Shown in pieces: positions 43,221 through 51,623 of a stretch of 64,000 nt of DNA; within the stretch, counting starts at the first letter, position 1, and the number at the start of each line of letters is the position of its first letter. The notes under the pieces are model-generated. The model saw nothing but the letters and a program-made list of their open reading frames with translations, was not told where the DNA came from and made no database searches. A program made the translations under genes and the position numbers. This DNA is from Candidatus Gastranaerophilales bacterium (lineage in GTDB: Bacteria > Cyanobacteriota > Vampirovibrionia > Gastranaerophilales > Gastranaerophilaceae): positions 30,880 through 94,879 of the forward strand of contig CALUQY010000005.1 of NCBI GenBank assembly GCA_944323035.1, read 5' to 3'.

Positions 43221-43358
43221 GTCCGAGAAAGGCTCGCGCTAAGGAACGTGAGCAAGCCTTTCGAGTGGCGTATTAGACAGCGCAGCCACGCACGACCCGC
43301 GGTTCAGCGGGGCGAAAGTGGCGGAGATCTGCTTTATTCAAAGGGGGTCGGGAAAATG
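43221..43358 (+). repeat. Intergenic repeat copy 2 (GAGAAAGGCTC hairpin family)
   Basis: Begins GTCCGAGAAAGGCTCGCGC, contains CAAGCCTTTCGAGTGGCGTAT and TCTGCTTTATTC, and ends at CGGGAAAATG, which is the start codon region of the next gene. Compared with 29550-29746, a stem pair changes from A-T to G-C on both sides. Confidence 0.75.
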
Positions 43359-43628
43359 AGTTTCGACGTTAATGTTTTATCTTCTAAACCAGTTATAAAA
43401 CCGGCAGCTAATATGCAAAACGATGGCGGCGCCGGAAACCTCGGTTATATGTATCAGGGCAGGCGCCAAAAGAAAGAAGAAGAAAAAAATATTTTTGCTA
43501 TGGATAATGAAGTTGATACCTTCGGCCCTGCTTCTAAAAAGTATGAAGTTGAAGATTTTAAATTCTCATTAGTGGATTTTATTCTCGAAGTTTTTGACGC
43601 TATTAAAGCTCTTTTAAGGTTAAAATAA
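43356..43628 (+). CDS. Small hypothetical protein whose start lies at the end of a repeat
   Basis: I do not recognise this 90-residue protein (MSFDVNVLSSKPVIKPAAN...). It has a polar, basic middle (GRRQKKEEEKN) and an amphipathic C-terminal helix (FKFSLVDFILEVFDAIKALLRL). I start it at ATG 43356 with AAGGGGG eight bases upstream; a longer frame from 43248 only translates the repeat. The repeat's 3' end supplies the RBS region and start codon. A shadow reading is unlikely given the good RBS. Confidence 0.6.
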   Translation: MSFDVNVLSSKPVIKPAANMQNDGGAGNLGYMYQGRRQKKEEEKNIFAMDNEVDTFGPASKKYEVEDFKFSLVDFILEVFDAIKALLRLK

Positions 43629-43714
43629 AGGTTACAATCACTTAATATTTTTGACTATAACTGCCTGATGACGTATTATTCTGGTATGTATTTTTGTATT
43701 TGGCAGGTATGGAA

Positions 43715-44101
43715 ATGAAAAAAATTCTTATAGTAGATGATGAACAGGATATTGTTGAAAGTTTAAAATTTGTGCTGGAAATAGCTAATTATACCTGTTA
43801 TTGCGCTTATAACGGGGAAGACGGGCTGCGTCTGGCAAAAGAGATTGCTCCTGATTTAATTATTCTTGATGTTATGATGCCGAAAATTAACGGGTTTAAA
43901 ATTAGCCGTTTGTTGAAATTTGACAGTAAGTATAAGGATATTCCTATACTGATGCTGACGGCGCGTTCTCAGGCGGAAGATAAGCTTATCGGTGAAGAAA
44001 CCGGTGTTAATGAGTACATCACCAAACCTTTTGATCTGGATGATGTGGTGAGTAAAGTAGAACAGTATTTGGGTGCCCCTAATGCAAGCTGTAACAAATA
44101 A
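43715..44101 (+). CDS. Single-domain response regulator (REC only)
   Basis: A 128-residue receiver domain with all key residues: acidic pair in VDDEQD, phospho-Asp in LIILDVMMP, Thr in MLTARS and Lys in TKPFD. It has no output domain. AGG seven bases upstream favours ATG 43715 over 43709. The 3' end overlaps the degenerate PilB/GspE gene by 20 bases, so this regulator probably controls or interacts with that protein, a layout reminiscent of motility or pilus regulators. Confidence 0.9.
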   Translation: MKKILIVDDEQDIVESLKFVLEIANYTCYCAYNGEDGLRLAKEIAPDLIILDVMMPKINGFKISRLLKFDSKYKDIPILMLTARSQAEDKLIGEETGVNEYITKPFDLDDVVSKVEQYLGAPNASCNK

Positions 44102-45464
44102 AACTCTTGAAAAATTGAAATATGACCTTGTCAGAGAAGGACTGGTGCCGTTTGATGTTGTTAATCAGGCGACCCAGATTGCTCAGTCGCAAAATACCAA
44201 TATCGGACAGGTGCTTATTAATTCCGGCGTTATTACGGAGGAGGCAATTTTAAAATTTTTAGAGGAAAAATTGCATATCCCTTTTGTTAATCTTAATGAT
44301 TATTCAATTGATACAAATACTTTAAAATATATCTCCTATAATGACGCAAAAAAGTATAAAATTCTGCCGCTTTTTAAGATAGAAAATGTTTTGACGGTTG
44401 CAATGGCGGATCCTATGGATCTTTTTGCCATTGACAAGATAGTAGAAACCGCTGAATGCTCTATTGAGGCTGTTATTGCTTCAGAAAAGGTTGTTCTGGA
44501 AAAAATTGATGAATATTATAATGTCGCTTCCGGTACGGATAAAATCATGACAACCTTTTCAAATGTCGACTATGACTGGCGCGAAGAACTTCATAATGAT
44601 GATTTGAGTGATGCTCATATCCATAAAATAATAAGCTCAATTTTACGTCAGGCTGTTATTGAAAATGTTCACGAAATTATTTTCAGGCTGGAAAATGACG
44701 GGTTTGAGGTAACATTTAAAAATCGTAATGACGTTTTGAATAAAGGTACAATCCCGACCGTACTTATGGAATCATTTATCGCAAAATTAAAAAATCTTGC
44801 ACAGCTTGATTCTACGGTGAGCGAAGTCCCGCAGCTCGGTAAAATTGATTTTTCAATGGGTGATTTGTCGCTTGTCGCAAGCGTTTCAACTTTCCCGACG
44901 ATTATGGGAGAACGGATTTATATTAAACTTTATAAACCGCCGGTGCCGCTCAGAAAATTGATTAATTCGCCTCATGACTATAATCTGTTGATTAATTCTG
45001 TAAAAAATCCGGGGGTAATCTTTGTATGCGGTTCGCAGCTTAGCGGCAAAACCCATCTTATTTATTCGCTGTTGAATGAAATTTCTTCTCCGGATAAGAA
45101 TATTATGACCCTTGAAAGTATTACTAAATACAATTTGCCTGATGTCAATCAGTGCGAGTTGAATGAAAATGTGGGCTTTAATATGGATAAGGCTTCACGA
45201 TTTATTGAATTTCAATCACCGGATATTATTTATCTGGAAGGAATGAAAAACAAAGAAACTTTTGATTATTTTTCCGAACTCGTTTTTAACGACAAAGTTA
45301 TTATTATGGAATTCCTTGCAAATAATATGGAGGATTTGCGTAATAAAATCTCTTATTCTGATTTTGAAACATTAAAATCTTTAATATCCTGTCTTGTATT
45401 TATTCATTCGGAAGATAGTATTGAAATTTTTGACAAGGAAACCGCACAAAAATATCTGGCTTAA
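44082..45464 (+). CDS. Degenerate PilB/GspE-type secretion ATPase
   Basis: The 460-residue protein follows the PilB/GspE plan: an N-terminal MshEN-like domain (LVREGLVPFDVVNQATQIAQ, IGQVLINSGVITEEAILKFL, FVNLNDYSID) and a C-terminal motor-like domain. The motor motifs are altered: Walker A reads GSQLSGKTH, the Asp-box region around IGERIYIKLYKPP keeps the fold, and Walker B reads DIIYLEGMKNKET instead of the usual D-P-D...GE-I-R-D-x-ET. It may bind but not hydrolyse ATP well. Overlaps the REC gene; start could also be GTG 44073. Confidence 0.82.
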   Translation: MQAVTNKTLEKLKYDLVREGLVPFDVVNQATQIAQSQNTNIGQVLINSGVITEEAILKFLEEKLHIPFVNLNDYSIDTNTLKYISYNDAKKYKILPLFKIENVLTVAMADPMDLFAIDKIVETAECSIEAVIASEKVVLEKIDEYYNVASGTDKIMTTFSNVDYDWREELHNDDLSDAHIHKIISSILRQAVIENVHEIIFRLENDGFEVTFKNRNDVLNKGTIPTVLMESFIAKLKNLAQLDSTVSEVPQLGKIDFSMGDLSLVASVSTFPTIMGERIYIKLYKPPVPLRKLINSPHDYNLLINSVKNPGVIFVCGSQLSGKTHLIYSLLNEISSPDKNIMTLESITKYNLPDVNQCELNENVGFNMDKASRFIEFQSPDIIYLEGMKNKETFDYFSELVFNDKVIIMEFLANNMEDLRNKISYSDFETLKSLISCLVFIHSEDSIEIFDKETAQKYLA

Positions 45465-45574
45465 ATTTTCTTCATATCTGGAGAAATTTTTAAACTTTTG
45501 TCAGAAATGTTCCGTTGTCTCTTTTGTAAAGGTGTAAAATACACTTTATAGGAGCAACAGAAAGAGAGGTTATG

Positions 45575-46087
45575 ATGACAGAAATTTCGCCAACAGAAAA
45601 TGTAAAAGCTAGCGCGGCAGCTAATGCAGCTTCAACTAATGTTAAAACTTCAACAGTTAGTGATTCCACAAAACGTACACTTGAGGCAATGGGTATTGCA
45701 GTTACTGAAGGAATGACTGAAGCTCAGGCACAGGCAAAAATTGCCGAAGCACAGGCTAGAAAAGATACAAATAATGGTGAAAATCAGCAAAGTGAGTCTG
45801 AGGCTGAAATTATGGCAGATGCAAAAACTTTAGCTTCTGCAGTCGGTGTAACTGTTTCTAACTCGGATGACTTGAGTGAAGTTCTTGATAATATCGGTGA
45901 AAAACTTGAACAGATGATTGACGAATCTCAAAATAATCCGGGTGTATTGAGTATGCTTACAAGCTATTATGAAGAATTAGCAAGTCTTGATGAACAATAT
46001 GATGAATTGGCATCTATTCAATCCGGTATTTTCGGTGCAATGGAGCAAACTGCTACCAGTAACAAACTTGCTCTCGGATTGGAATAA
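45575..46087 (+). CDS. Hypothetical Ala/Gln/Glu-rich helical protein
   Basis: I do not recognise this 170-residue acidic protein. Residues 1-75 are low complexity (Ala, Thr, Gln, Glu), while 80-165 look helical (ADAKTLASAVGVTVSNSDDLSEVLDNIGEKLEQM; YYEELASLDEQYDEL). It has no signal peptide or cysteine. ATG 45575 is five bases after GAGAGG. A strong terminator follows. Possibly a flagellar/pilus-like secreted or chaperone-type helical protein, but this is a guess. Confidence 0.7.
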   Translation: MTEISPTENVKASAAANAASTNVKTSTVSDSTKRTLEAMGIAVTEGMTEAQAQAKIAEAQARKDTNNGENQQSESEAEIMADAKTLASAVGVTVSNSDDLSEVLDNIGEKLEQMIDESQNNPGVLSMLTSYYEELASLDEQYDELASIQSGIFGAMEQTATSNKLALGLE

Positions 46088-46106
46088 ACAGAATAGCAAT
46101 GTTAAA

Positions 46107-46139
46107 ACAACAAGGCGCGTTTTTTACGCGCCTTGTTTA
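46107..46139. terminator. Bidirectional intrinsic terminator
   Basis: AACAAGGCGCG / CGCGCCTTGTT stem with a TTTTTTA loop between convergent genes. Confidence 0.92.
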
Positions 46140-46847
46140 GCATAGTTTAATTTTTTCTCTTTGCATCCTGCGTTCAGGTTGTGTGTTGATTTCTTTAAGC
46201 GCGGAGATTGCTTTGTCATAAATCTCCGGTTCGGGATTTGTTGCCAGAATTTTTCTGTAGCATCTGTAGGCATAAGATTGTTTTCCGAGTTTTCTGTAGC
46301 AATTGCCCAGATTTTCGTATGCCTTGGCATTGTTCGGGTTGTTTTTTACCATGCGGTTTAAAAGTGGAATTGCGTCACTATAATGTGACAGTTTAATAAA
46401 AAGTCCGGCTTTTTTCTCATAAGCTTCTATAAAATCCGGTGTTGTTTCGATTAATCGTTCATAAATTAGAAACGCCATATCCGGTTCTTCACAGTATTCA
46501 TGCGAAACCCCTAGATATAGTACTGCATAAGGGTTTGTCGGATTTGATTGAATTGCTTTTATAAAACTATTTACGGCAACACAGGTTTTATTGAGTTTAA
46601 GCCCGCAAAGCCCCATTTGATAATATGCGCTAAAAGCTTCCTGATTAAGCACTATGGCTTTTTCAAAATAGGTTATGGCTTTATTCAGCTTATTCATTTT
46701 TTTGTAGCAAAAACCGAGCAAGGTATATAATCTGTCATTGCTTCTGTCTTTTAGAATTTGGTTTAATAAATTTTGTATTGCACTTTTATAAATACAGCTA
46801 AAATCAGTTACTCCGTACTGTGGAGCAGTTAATAAATCTTTTTTCAC
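46137..46847 (-). CDS. Tetratricopeptide-repeat protein
   Basis: The 236-residue protein is made of about six TPR units (LYTLLGFCYKKMNKLNKAITYFEKA; AYYQMGLCGLKLNKTCVAVNSF; AVLYLGVSHEYCEEPDMAFLIY; AKAYENLGNCYRKLGKQSYAYRCY). It has no signal peptide, so it is probably a cytosolic scaffold. It is monocistronic, convergent with the gene before it. Confidence 0.88.
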   Translation of the reverse strand: MKKDLLTAPQYGVTDFSCIYKSAIQNLLNQILKDRSNDRLYTLLGFCYKKMNKLNKAITYFEKAIVLNQEAFSAYYQMGLCGLKLNKTCVAVNSFIKAIQSNPTNPYAVLYLGVSHEYCEEPDMAFLIYERLIETTPDFIEAYEKKAGLFIKLSHYSDAIPLLNRMVKNNPNNAKAYENLGNCYRKLGKQSYAYRCYRKILATNPEPEIYDKAISALKEINTQPERRMQREKIKLC

Positions 46848-46961
46848 AATAACCTCTCTACATTGTTATTCTATGCGATTTTTAATATTTGCAGAACAAT
46901 CATTTGGAGTATAAAATATCAATCAATGGATTTATAAAACTGTCTGTGGTATAACTATATT

Positions 46962-47783
46962 ATGAGAAGATTAGCTTTGTTACTTAGTATGATTTTGCTG
47001 GCAGAAGGAGCTTTTTGCGAGGAGTTGGAGCTCCCGGCCGGAACAGCATCAAGACCGGGGATTGAAATCCCTAAGGTTACTGTTAATTCAAAAGAATCGC
47101 TGCTCATGTCTGATGAAGATTATTTGAAAGAAATTATCGGCTTGCAGCGTGAAAAGGATTTAGAAGATATTGAAAATCTCTGGGAAGGAACGGTAAGCAA
47201 TAATCAGGTGATTTCTTTTGCCCTGAAAAAGCTTGCAACGCCGGAAAGCCAGCGCCGGATTCATTCCTCTTTGCTTTCTAAGACCCTTTCGGCAATGGTT
47301 GCAGGTGCTTCGTTTGCCCCTATGTTTCTCGGTCAGAACTATATGGTTCAATCCGGATCTTTTGCAGCCGGTCGTCTGGCGCAAAATTTGATTAATAAAA
47401 AGAATGTACCGCAGGAAATTCCGCTCACAGATACGGAAATGATTGAGCTTGCCGGTTTGATTGAAAATTTGCAGGACAGGATTATCAGTACATATTACAA
47501 CTATAAAAATTCGCTTTCGCAGTTAAAAGAAACAAGAACAAAGCTTTTGCTGTGCAGTAAAAATTATTCTAATGCTCTGGAAAGAGAGGATTTGCTGGAG
47601 ATAACCATTTCTTCATCCTTGTATGAAGGCTTGCAGATTGATGAATTTTACCACCTTGAAAATGCTAAAAAATACCATCTGGCACTTCAAAGAATGGCAG
47701 GGAAAAAGGTCGTTGATAACTTGAATCTGGTACAATTTAATAATAATGTTTTGCTTGAAAAATCTTCGGGAGGCAAAAAATGA
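46962..47783 (+). CDS. Exported helical protein, first of a paralogous pair
   Basis: The 273-residue protein has a Sec signal peptide (MRRLALLLSMILLAEGAFC). Its body contains DLEDIENLWEGTVSNNQVISFALKKL, a small hydrophobic patch (SAMVAGASFAPMFLGQNYMVQSG), and a long helical region with heptad spacing (MIELAGLIENLQDRIISTYYNYKNSL...LLLCSKNYSNALERED). The next gene encodes a paralogue. The helical hairpins recall outer-membrane-factor periplasmic helices, but I cannot name a family. TATAAC lies six bases before the ATG; no RBS. Confidence 0.78.
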   Translation: MRRLALLLSMILLAEGAFCEELELPAGTASRPGIEIPKVTVNSKESLLMSDEDYLKEIIGLQREKDLEDIENLWEGTVSNNQVISFALKKLATPESQRRIHSSLLSKTLSAMVAGASFAPMFLGQNYMVQSGSFAAGRLAQNLINKKNVPQEIPLTDTEMIELAGLIENLQDRIISTYYNYKNSLSQLKETRTKLLLCSKNYSNALEREDLLEITISSSLYEGLQIDEFYHLENAKKYHLALQRMAGKKVVDNLNLVQFNNNVLLEKSSGGKK

Positions 47784-48715
47784 GAATGGTAAATAGAAGA
47801 GTTTTTTTTCTATGTGCGGCTCTAACACTGGCGGGTATGATGCCGGCCTTTTCTATGGATTTGGTAGAAATTAGCACTCCAAAGCCCCTGATGTACCGTA
47901 TGGGATTGACAGATGATCCTGAGGTTAAATATTCACAGGAAGAAAATAAAGTTTACGCTAATATCTCTGTTTCGGAGAAAAAAATAGATTATTCTATTGA
48001 TAAAATCTCTCCTGAAAATGTTGAAACCTGCGATTTAAGTAAACTGACTTATGCAGATTTGAGTATAAAACGACTTTCTAAAGAAATTGCAAAGGAGCTG
48101 GAAAGTGATGAGCGTGAGATGATGGGTGATTTATCTTTGCTCTGGCACGGCGCGGCAACGCAAAGTGACACGATAAATTTTGCGCTTTACAAATTATCCA
48201 ATCCTGAAGAAGATAAGCCCGATGAGAAATCTATTAAAAGTGTTTTGGGCAATATCGCAAGCATGTCTACCGTTGCCGGAGCGACTATGGGTAATCCTAT
48301 GATTGCAGCCGGATCGCTTCTCGGCGGGAATTTGTTGAGTATTTTTTCTCAGGATACAAAGGCTTTAAACTATAAATATACAAAGGTTAATGATGCAGAT
48401 ATGATTATTCTTGTAAGAAAAGTGGAAGAATTGCAGCAAAAAACCGTTGATCTTTATTATGACTATATGACTTCGCGTAAAAAAATGTTAATGCTTGAAA
48501 AAATGGCACAGGACAGAAAAAAGAACTACGAATTATCACAGAATTCCTCACGTGAGATACTGTTAATTTCGGATGCGTATTACCGTAATGCTGTTGATGC
48601 GCTTGCAAAAGCAACCTCTGAGTTTTACACTAACCGTGCGACACTGGAACAATTTGTCGGGCACGATATTTTTATCCAGTTTGAAGAAGATGTAGCATCC
48701 CGAGAGAAAAAGTAA
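47780..48715 (+). CDS. Exported helical protein, second of a paralogous pair
   Basis: The 311-residue protein has a signal peptide (RVFFLCAALTLAGMMPAFS) and the same order as its neighbour: LWHGAATQSDTINFALYKL, a Gly/Met-rich patch (AGATMGNPMIAAGSLLGG), and helices DMIILVRKVEELQQKTVDLYYDY...YELSQNSSREILLISDAYYRNAVDAL. Starts within the stop codon of the previous gene (ATGA overlap, GGAGG RBS), so the pair is coupled and the products likely form one complex in the envelope. Confidence 0.78.
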   Translation: MRMVNRRVFFLCAALTLAGMMPAFSMDLVEISTPKPLMYRMGLTDDPEVKYSQEENKVYANISVSEKKIDYSIDKISPENVETCDLSKLTYADLSIKRLSKEIAKELESDEREMMGDLSLLWHGAATQSDTINFALYKLSNPEEDKPDEKSIKSVLGNIASMSTVAGATMGNPMIAAGSLLGGNLLSIFSQDTKALNYKYTKVNDADMIILVRKVEELQQKTVDLYYDYMTSRKKMLMLEKMAQDRKKNYELSQNSSREILLISDAYYRNAVDALAKATSEFYTNRATLEQFVGHDIFIQFEEDVASREKK

Positions 48716-48736
48716 CCATGTGGTGACGAATTTTAT

Positions 48737-48764
48737 CAAACCGTCACTTATATGTGACGGTTTG
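48737..48764. terminator. Bidirectional intrinsic terminator
   Basis: AAACCGTCAC / GTGACGGTTT ten-base stem with a six-base loop; it overlaps the end of the phosphoesterase gene. Confidence 0.8.
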
Positions 48765-49479
48765 TTGTATCAAATAACATATCCGCGAGCTTGTCTGCCC
48801 CGTCAAATCCATGCGAACGGATTATGTCTGCCGCAAGTTCATGTTCATAGTTCACAAAATGATGCTCTACGGTGAATTGTCCGTTTTCAATTTCAAGTAT
48901 TGCATAACAAGGCATTGCATCCGGAGTCATTGAACGCCCTACACTGCCAGCATTTACGACTGTCTTTTTGTTGTTAAGCTGATAGCCGCAAGGAATATGT
49001 GTATGACCGCAGAGGATTAAATCAGCATCGCTTGAAGCCGTCATCTCTTCAACAGTTTCTTCTCTCAAATCCGGATAAATGTTTTCGTTGTTTCTTCGAG
49101 GTGAACCGTGAACCAGATGTATTTTTACCCCGTCAATTTCAATTATTTTTTCCGGCGGCAGCGATTTTAAAAAATCCTTATATTTTTGCGGAAGAACGCT
49201 GATATCGTATTTTAGAGCTTCTCCCATTACCGGAAATGAAGCTTTTACGTCGTTATAAGTCTTTTCGCTGTAATCTGTTATTAATTTATCAGTATTCCCT
49301 TGAATCATAACCCAGGGCTGGGTTATTACAAATTTCATGGTTTCTACCGGCTGGGGACCCGCCATAACGTAATCTCCAAGCGCAAAAACTCTATCAACTC
49401 CGCGTTTTTCAAAATCATTAATAACTGCGGTAAGAGCATGCAAGTTTGCATGAATATCAGATATAACAGCGATTTTCAT
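48748..49479 (-). CDS. Metallophosphoesterase (YfcE/MJ0936-like)
   Basis: The 243-residue protein is a calcineurin-like phosphoesterase with all metal motifs: ISDIHANLHAL, ALGDYVMAGPQ, IQGNTDKL, LVHGSPR and LCGHTHIP. Relatives act as phosphodiesterases on small substrates; the precise substrate cannot be read from sequence. Divergent from ispG. Confidence 0.92.
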   Translation of the reverse strand: MKIAVISDIHANLHALTAVINDFEKRGVDRVFALGDYVMAGPQPVETMKFVITQPWVMIQGNTDKLITDYSEKTYNDVKASFPVMGEALKYDISVLPQKYKDFLKSLPPEKIIEIDGVKIHLVHGSPRRNNENIYPDLREETVEEMTASSDADLILCGHTHIPCGYQLNNKKTVVNAGSVGRSMTPDAMPCYAILEIENGQFTVEHHFVNYEHELAADIIRSHGFDGADKLADMLFDTTNRHI

Positions 49480-49518
49480 AATTCTTGAGTTTCTCCTTTT
49501 CTATGTTACGATAATATT

Positions 49519-50577
49519 ATGATTACGAGAAGAAAGTCAATAGGATTTAATATCGGCAATGTTGCGATAGGTGCCGGAGCGCCTATATCAGTGCAATCAA
49601 TGTGTAATACAGATACACGTGATGTAAAAGCTACGTTACGGCAGATTGACGAATTAGCAGAAGCCGGATGTGAGCTTATCAGGCTTGCTGTTCTTGATAT
49701 GGATGCAGCAGAGGCTCTTAAAGAAATTGTAAAAAAATCTCCTGTTCCGGTGATTTCTGATATTCATTTTGATTACAGGCTTGCAATTCAATCTATAAAT
49801 TCCGGTGTCAGCGCCCTGCGTCTTAATCCGGGTAATATCGGCAAGCGTGAGAATGTTGAAGCGGTTGTAAAACTTGCTAAGCAGCAGAAAATTCCTATCA
49901 GAATCGGTGTAAATGCCGGCTCGCTCGAAAAATCTTTGCTTCAAAACGGGGAGCTTTCTCTGGCTGAAAAACTGGTTGAAAGTGCTCTTGGGCATATTAA
50001 AATTCTCGAGGATTTGGATTTTGGACTTATAAAAGTTTCACTTAAATCTTCAGATGTATTAACAACAATTGACGCTTATAAACTTATTGCGGATAAAATC
50101 CCTTATCCTTTGCATCTGGGTGTCACTGAAGCGGGAACTTTAAAGGCTGGGCTTGTAAAATCATCTGTAGGAATCGGGGCGCTTCTTGCTGCCGGTATCG
50201 GAGATACAATAAGAGTTTCGCTTACGGAAAATCCTGTGGAAGAGGTTTTTGCGGGATTTGAAATACTAAAATCCCTCGGACTAAGGCAAAAAGGTGTTAA
50301 TTTTATTTCCTGTCCAACCTGCGGCAGAACACAAATTGATTTAATCGCACTTGCCAAGAAGGTTGAGGAGCGGTTTAAAAATTTGGATAAACCACTCACT
50401 ATTGCTGTCATGGGGTGTGCTGTAAACGGCCCCGGAGAGGCTAGGGGCGCTGATTTTGGTATTGCGGGCGGTGTCGGAGAAGGTCTTGTATTTAAAAAGG
50501 GTGAAATTATTGCTAAGGTTCCTGAAAACATGCTTCTCGATAAGCTTGAAGAAGTTATCCAAAAATCATCTGTTTAA
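49519..50577 (+). CDS. ispG: 4-hydroxy-3-methylbut-2-enyl diphosphate synthase IspG
   Basis: IspG (GcpE) makes HMBPP in the MEP isoprenoid pathway using a 4Fe-4S cluster. The 352-residue protein has the short bacterial form with SVQSMCNTDTRDV, PVISDIHFDYRLA, LRLNPGNIG, the cluster ligands CPTCGR and GCAVNGPGEA (third Cys). A TACGAT box lies six bases before the ATG without an RBS, so it may be leaderless. Divergent from the phosphoesterase. Confidence 0.96.
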   Translation: MITRRKSIGFNIGNVAIGAGAPISVQSMCNTDTRDVKATLRQIDELAEAGCELIRLAVLDMDAAEALKEIVKKSPVPVISDIHFDYRLAIQSINSGVSALRLNPGNIGKRENVEAVVKLAKQQKIPIRIGVNAGSLEKSLLQNGELSLAEKLVESALGHIKILEDLDFGLIKVSLKSSDVLTTIDAYKLIADKIPYPLHLGVTEAGTLKAGLVKSSVGIGALLAAGIGDTIRVSLTENPVEEVFAGFEILKSLGLRQKGVNFISCPTCGRTQIDLIALAKKVEERFKNLDKPLTIAVMGCAVNGPGEARGADFGIAGGVGEGLVFKKGEIIAKVPENMLLDKLEEVIQKSSV

Positions 50578-50672
50578 TACATGACATACTAATATTAAGT
50601 TTTTATAATATAGTTGTACTATTTTTAAATTATGAATATACTCTTTTTAGAAACGATTTAGGAGCTTTGAAC

Positions 50673-50987
50673 ATGACAAACAAAATTCTATTCACTGTAT
50701 TAGCTTTATCATTAGCGGTACCGTCATTTGCATATATTGCAAGAAGCGATACTTATTCAAGTGACTTCCTTAAAATGAACGGCTATTCCGATACCTCTAT
50801 TGAAATGGTTAATCACGAAAGAAATAAAATGGCTGGTATACCGAACGAGCCAACCCGTAAAAAATTGATTAAAAATAAATTCCTTCGGGTGCTTTATAAC
50901 GCATATACCTATACGGATCCGGCTGCGGAAGGTGATACTTTCTTAAACCACAATATCAATATTGAACCTAGTGCTAATGATCTGTAA
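50673..50987 (+). CDS. Small exported hypothetical protein
   Basis: The 104-residue protein begins with a signal peptide (MTNKILFTVLALSLAVPSFA). The mature part of about 85 residues is polar and basic (KMNGYSDTSIEMVNHERNKMAGI, RKKLIKNKFLRVLYNAYTY). I do not recognise it. ATG 50673 has AGGAG eight bases upstream; a TTG at 50667 would be too close. It is followed after two bases by an exported TPR protein and then the GHL10-type hydrolase, so the three form an envelope operon. Confidence 0.8.
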   Translation: MTNKILFTVLALSLAVPSFAYIARSDTYSSDFLKMNGYSDTSIEMVNHERNKMAGIPNEPTRKKLIKNKFLRVLYNAYTYTDPAAEGDTFLNHNINIEPSANDL

Positions 50988-50989
50988 TT

Positions 50990-51622
50990 ATGTTCTTAAA
51001 GATAGTTTTATCTGTAATATCAGTATTTTTAATCTCATCACCGGCTTTCTGTGTGAAGTCCGGTGGTGTTGAGTATCATGATTACCTGTTTGATTATTCG
51101 CATTTCGACCCGGAACCTTTAAAGTCGGAGGCTGACTCATGGCTCGCCGGAGCTGTAAATGAAACAAATGATGAGGTAAAAAATGCTCTACTCCACCAGG
51201 CAATGAAAAATTATTATATTTTACTGAAAATAAATCCCGGTGATGTTGATGTATTAAATAAAAGAGCATTAATTTATGATGTACAGGATAAAAATCTTTT
51301 GGCCAAATCTTTTTTTTCAAGGTCACTTAATATAGAAAAAGATAATCCGGAAACTAATTATCTTGTAGGTGATTATTTCTTCAAAAGACGGGATTTTAAA
51401 AGAGCACTAAGATATTTTTCGGCGGCGTACGAAAACGGCTACAGCGGTTTTGACATAAACTATAAACTGGCTGTTGTCTACGAAAAACTCGGAGATTTGT
51501 GTAATGCAAAACATTTTTATCAGGAGGCATACTCGTTTGATGAATCGAAAACTGAATTATTAGACAAAATTCAAAGTATACCGGAAGAAAATGAGGAGTA
51601 TCACGGTACTATCAGGAGTTAG
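50990..51622 (+). CDS. Exported TPR protein
   Basis: The 210-residue protein has a signal peptide (MFLKIVLSVISVFLISSPAFC) and three to four TPR-like units (MKNYYILLKINPGDVDVLNKRALIYDVQ; AKSFFSRSLNIEKDNPETNYLVGDYFF; INYKLAVVYEKLGDLCNAKHFY). Middle gene of a three-gene envelope operon; its stop is one base before the next ATG. Confidence 0.85.
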   Translation: MFLKIVLSVISVFLISSPAFCVKSGGVEYHDYLFDYSHFDPEPLKSEADSWLAGAVNETNDEVKNALLHQAMKNYYILLKINPGDVDVLNKRALIYDVQDKNLLAKSFFSRSLNIEKDNPETNYLVGDYFFKRRDFKRALRYFSAAYENGYSGFDINYKLAVVYEKLGDLCNAKHFYQEAYSFDESKTELLDKIQSIPEENEEYHGTIRS

Positions 51623-51623
51623 G

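Noticed and set aside
43248..43355. Longer start for the small gene at 43356
   Set aside because: The extension only translates the intergenic repeat, while ATG 43356 has a strong RBS.
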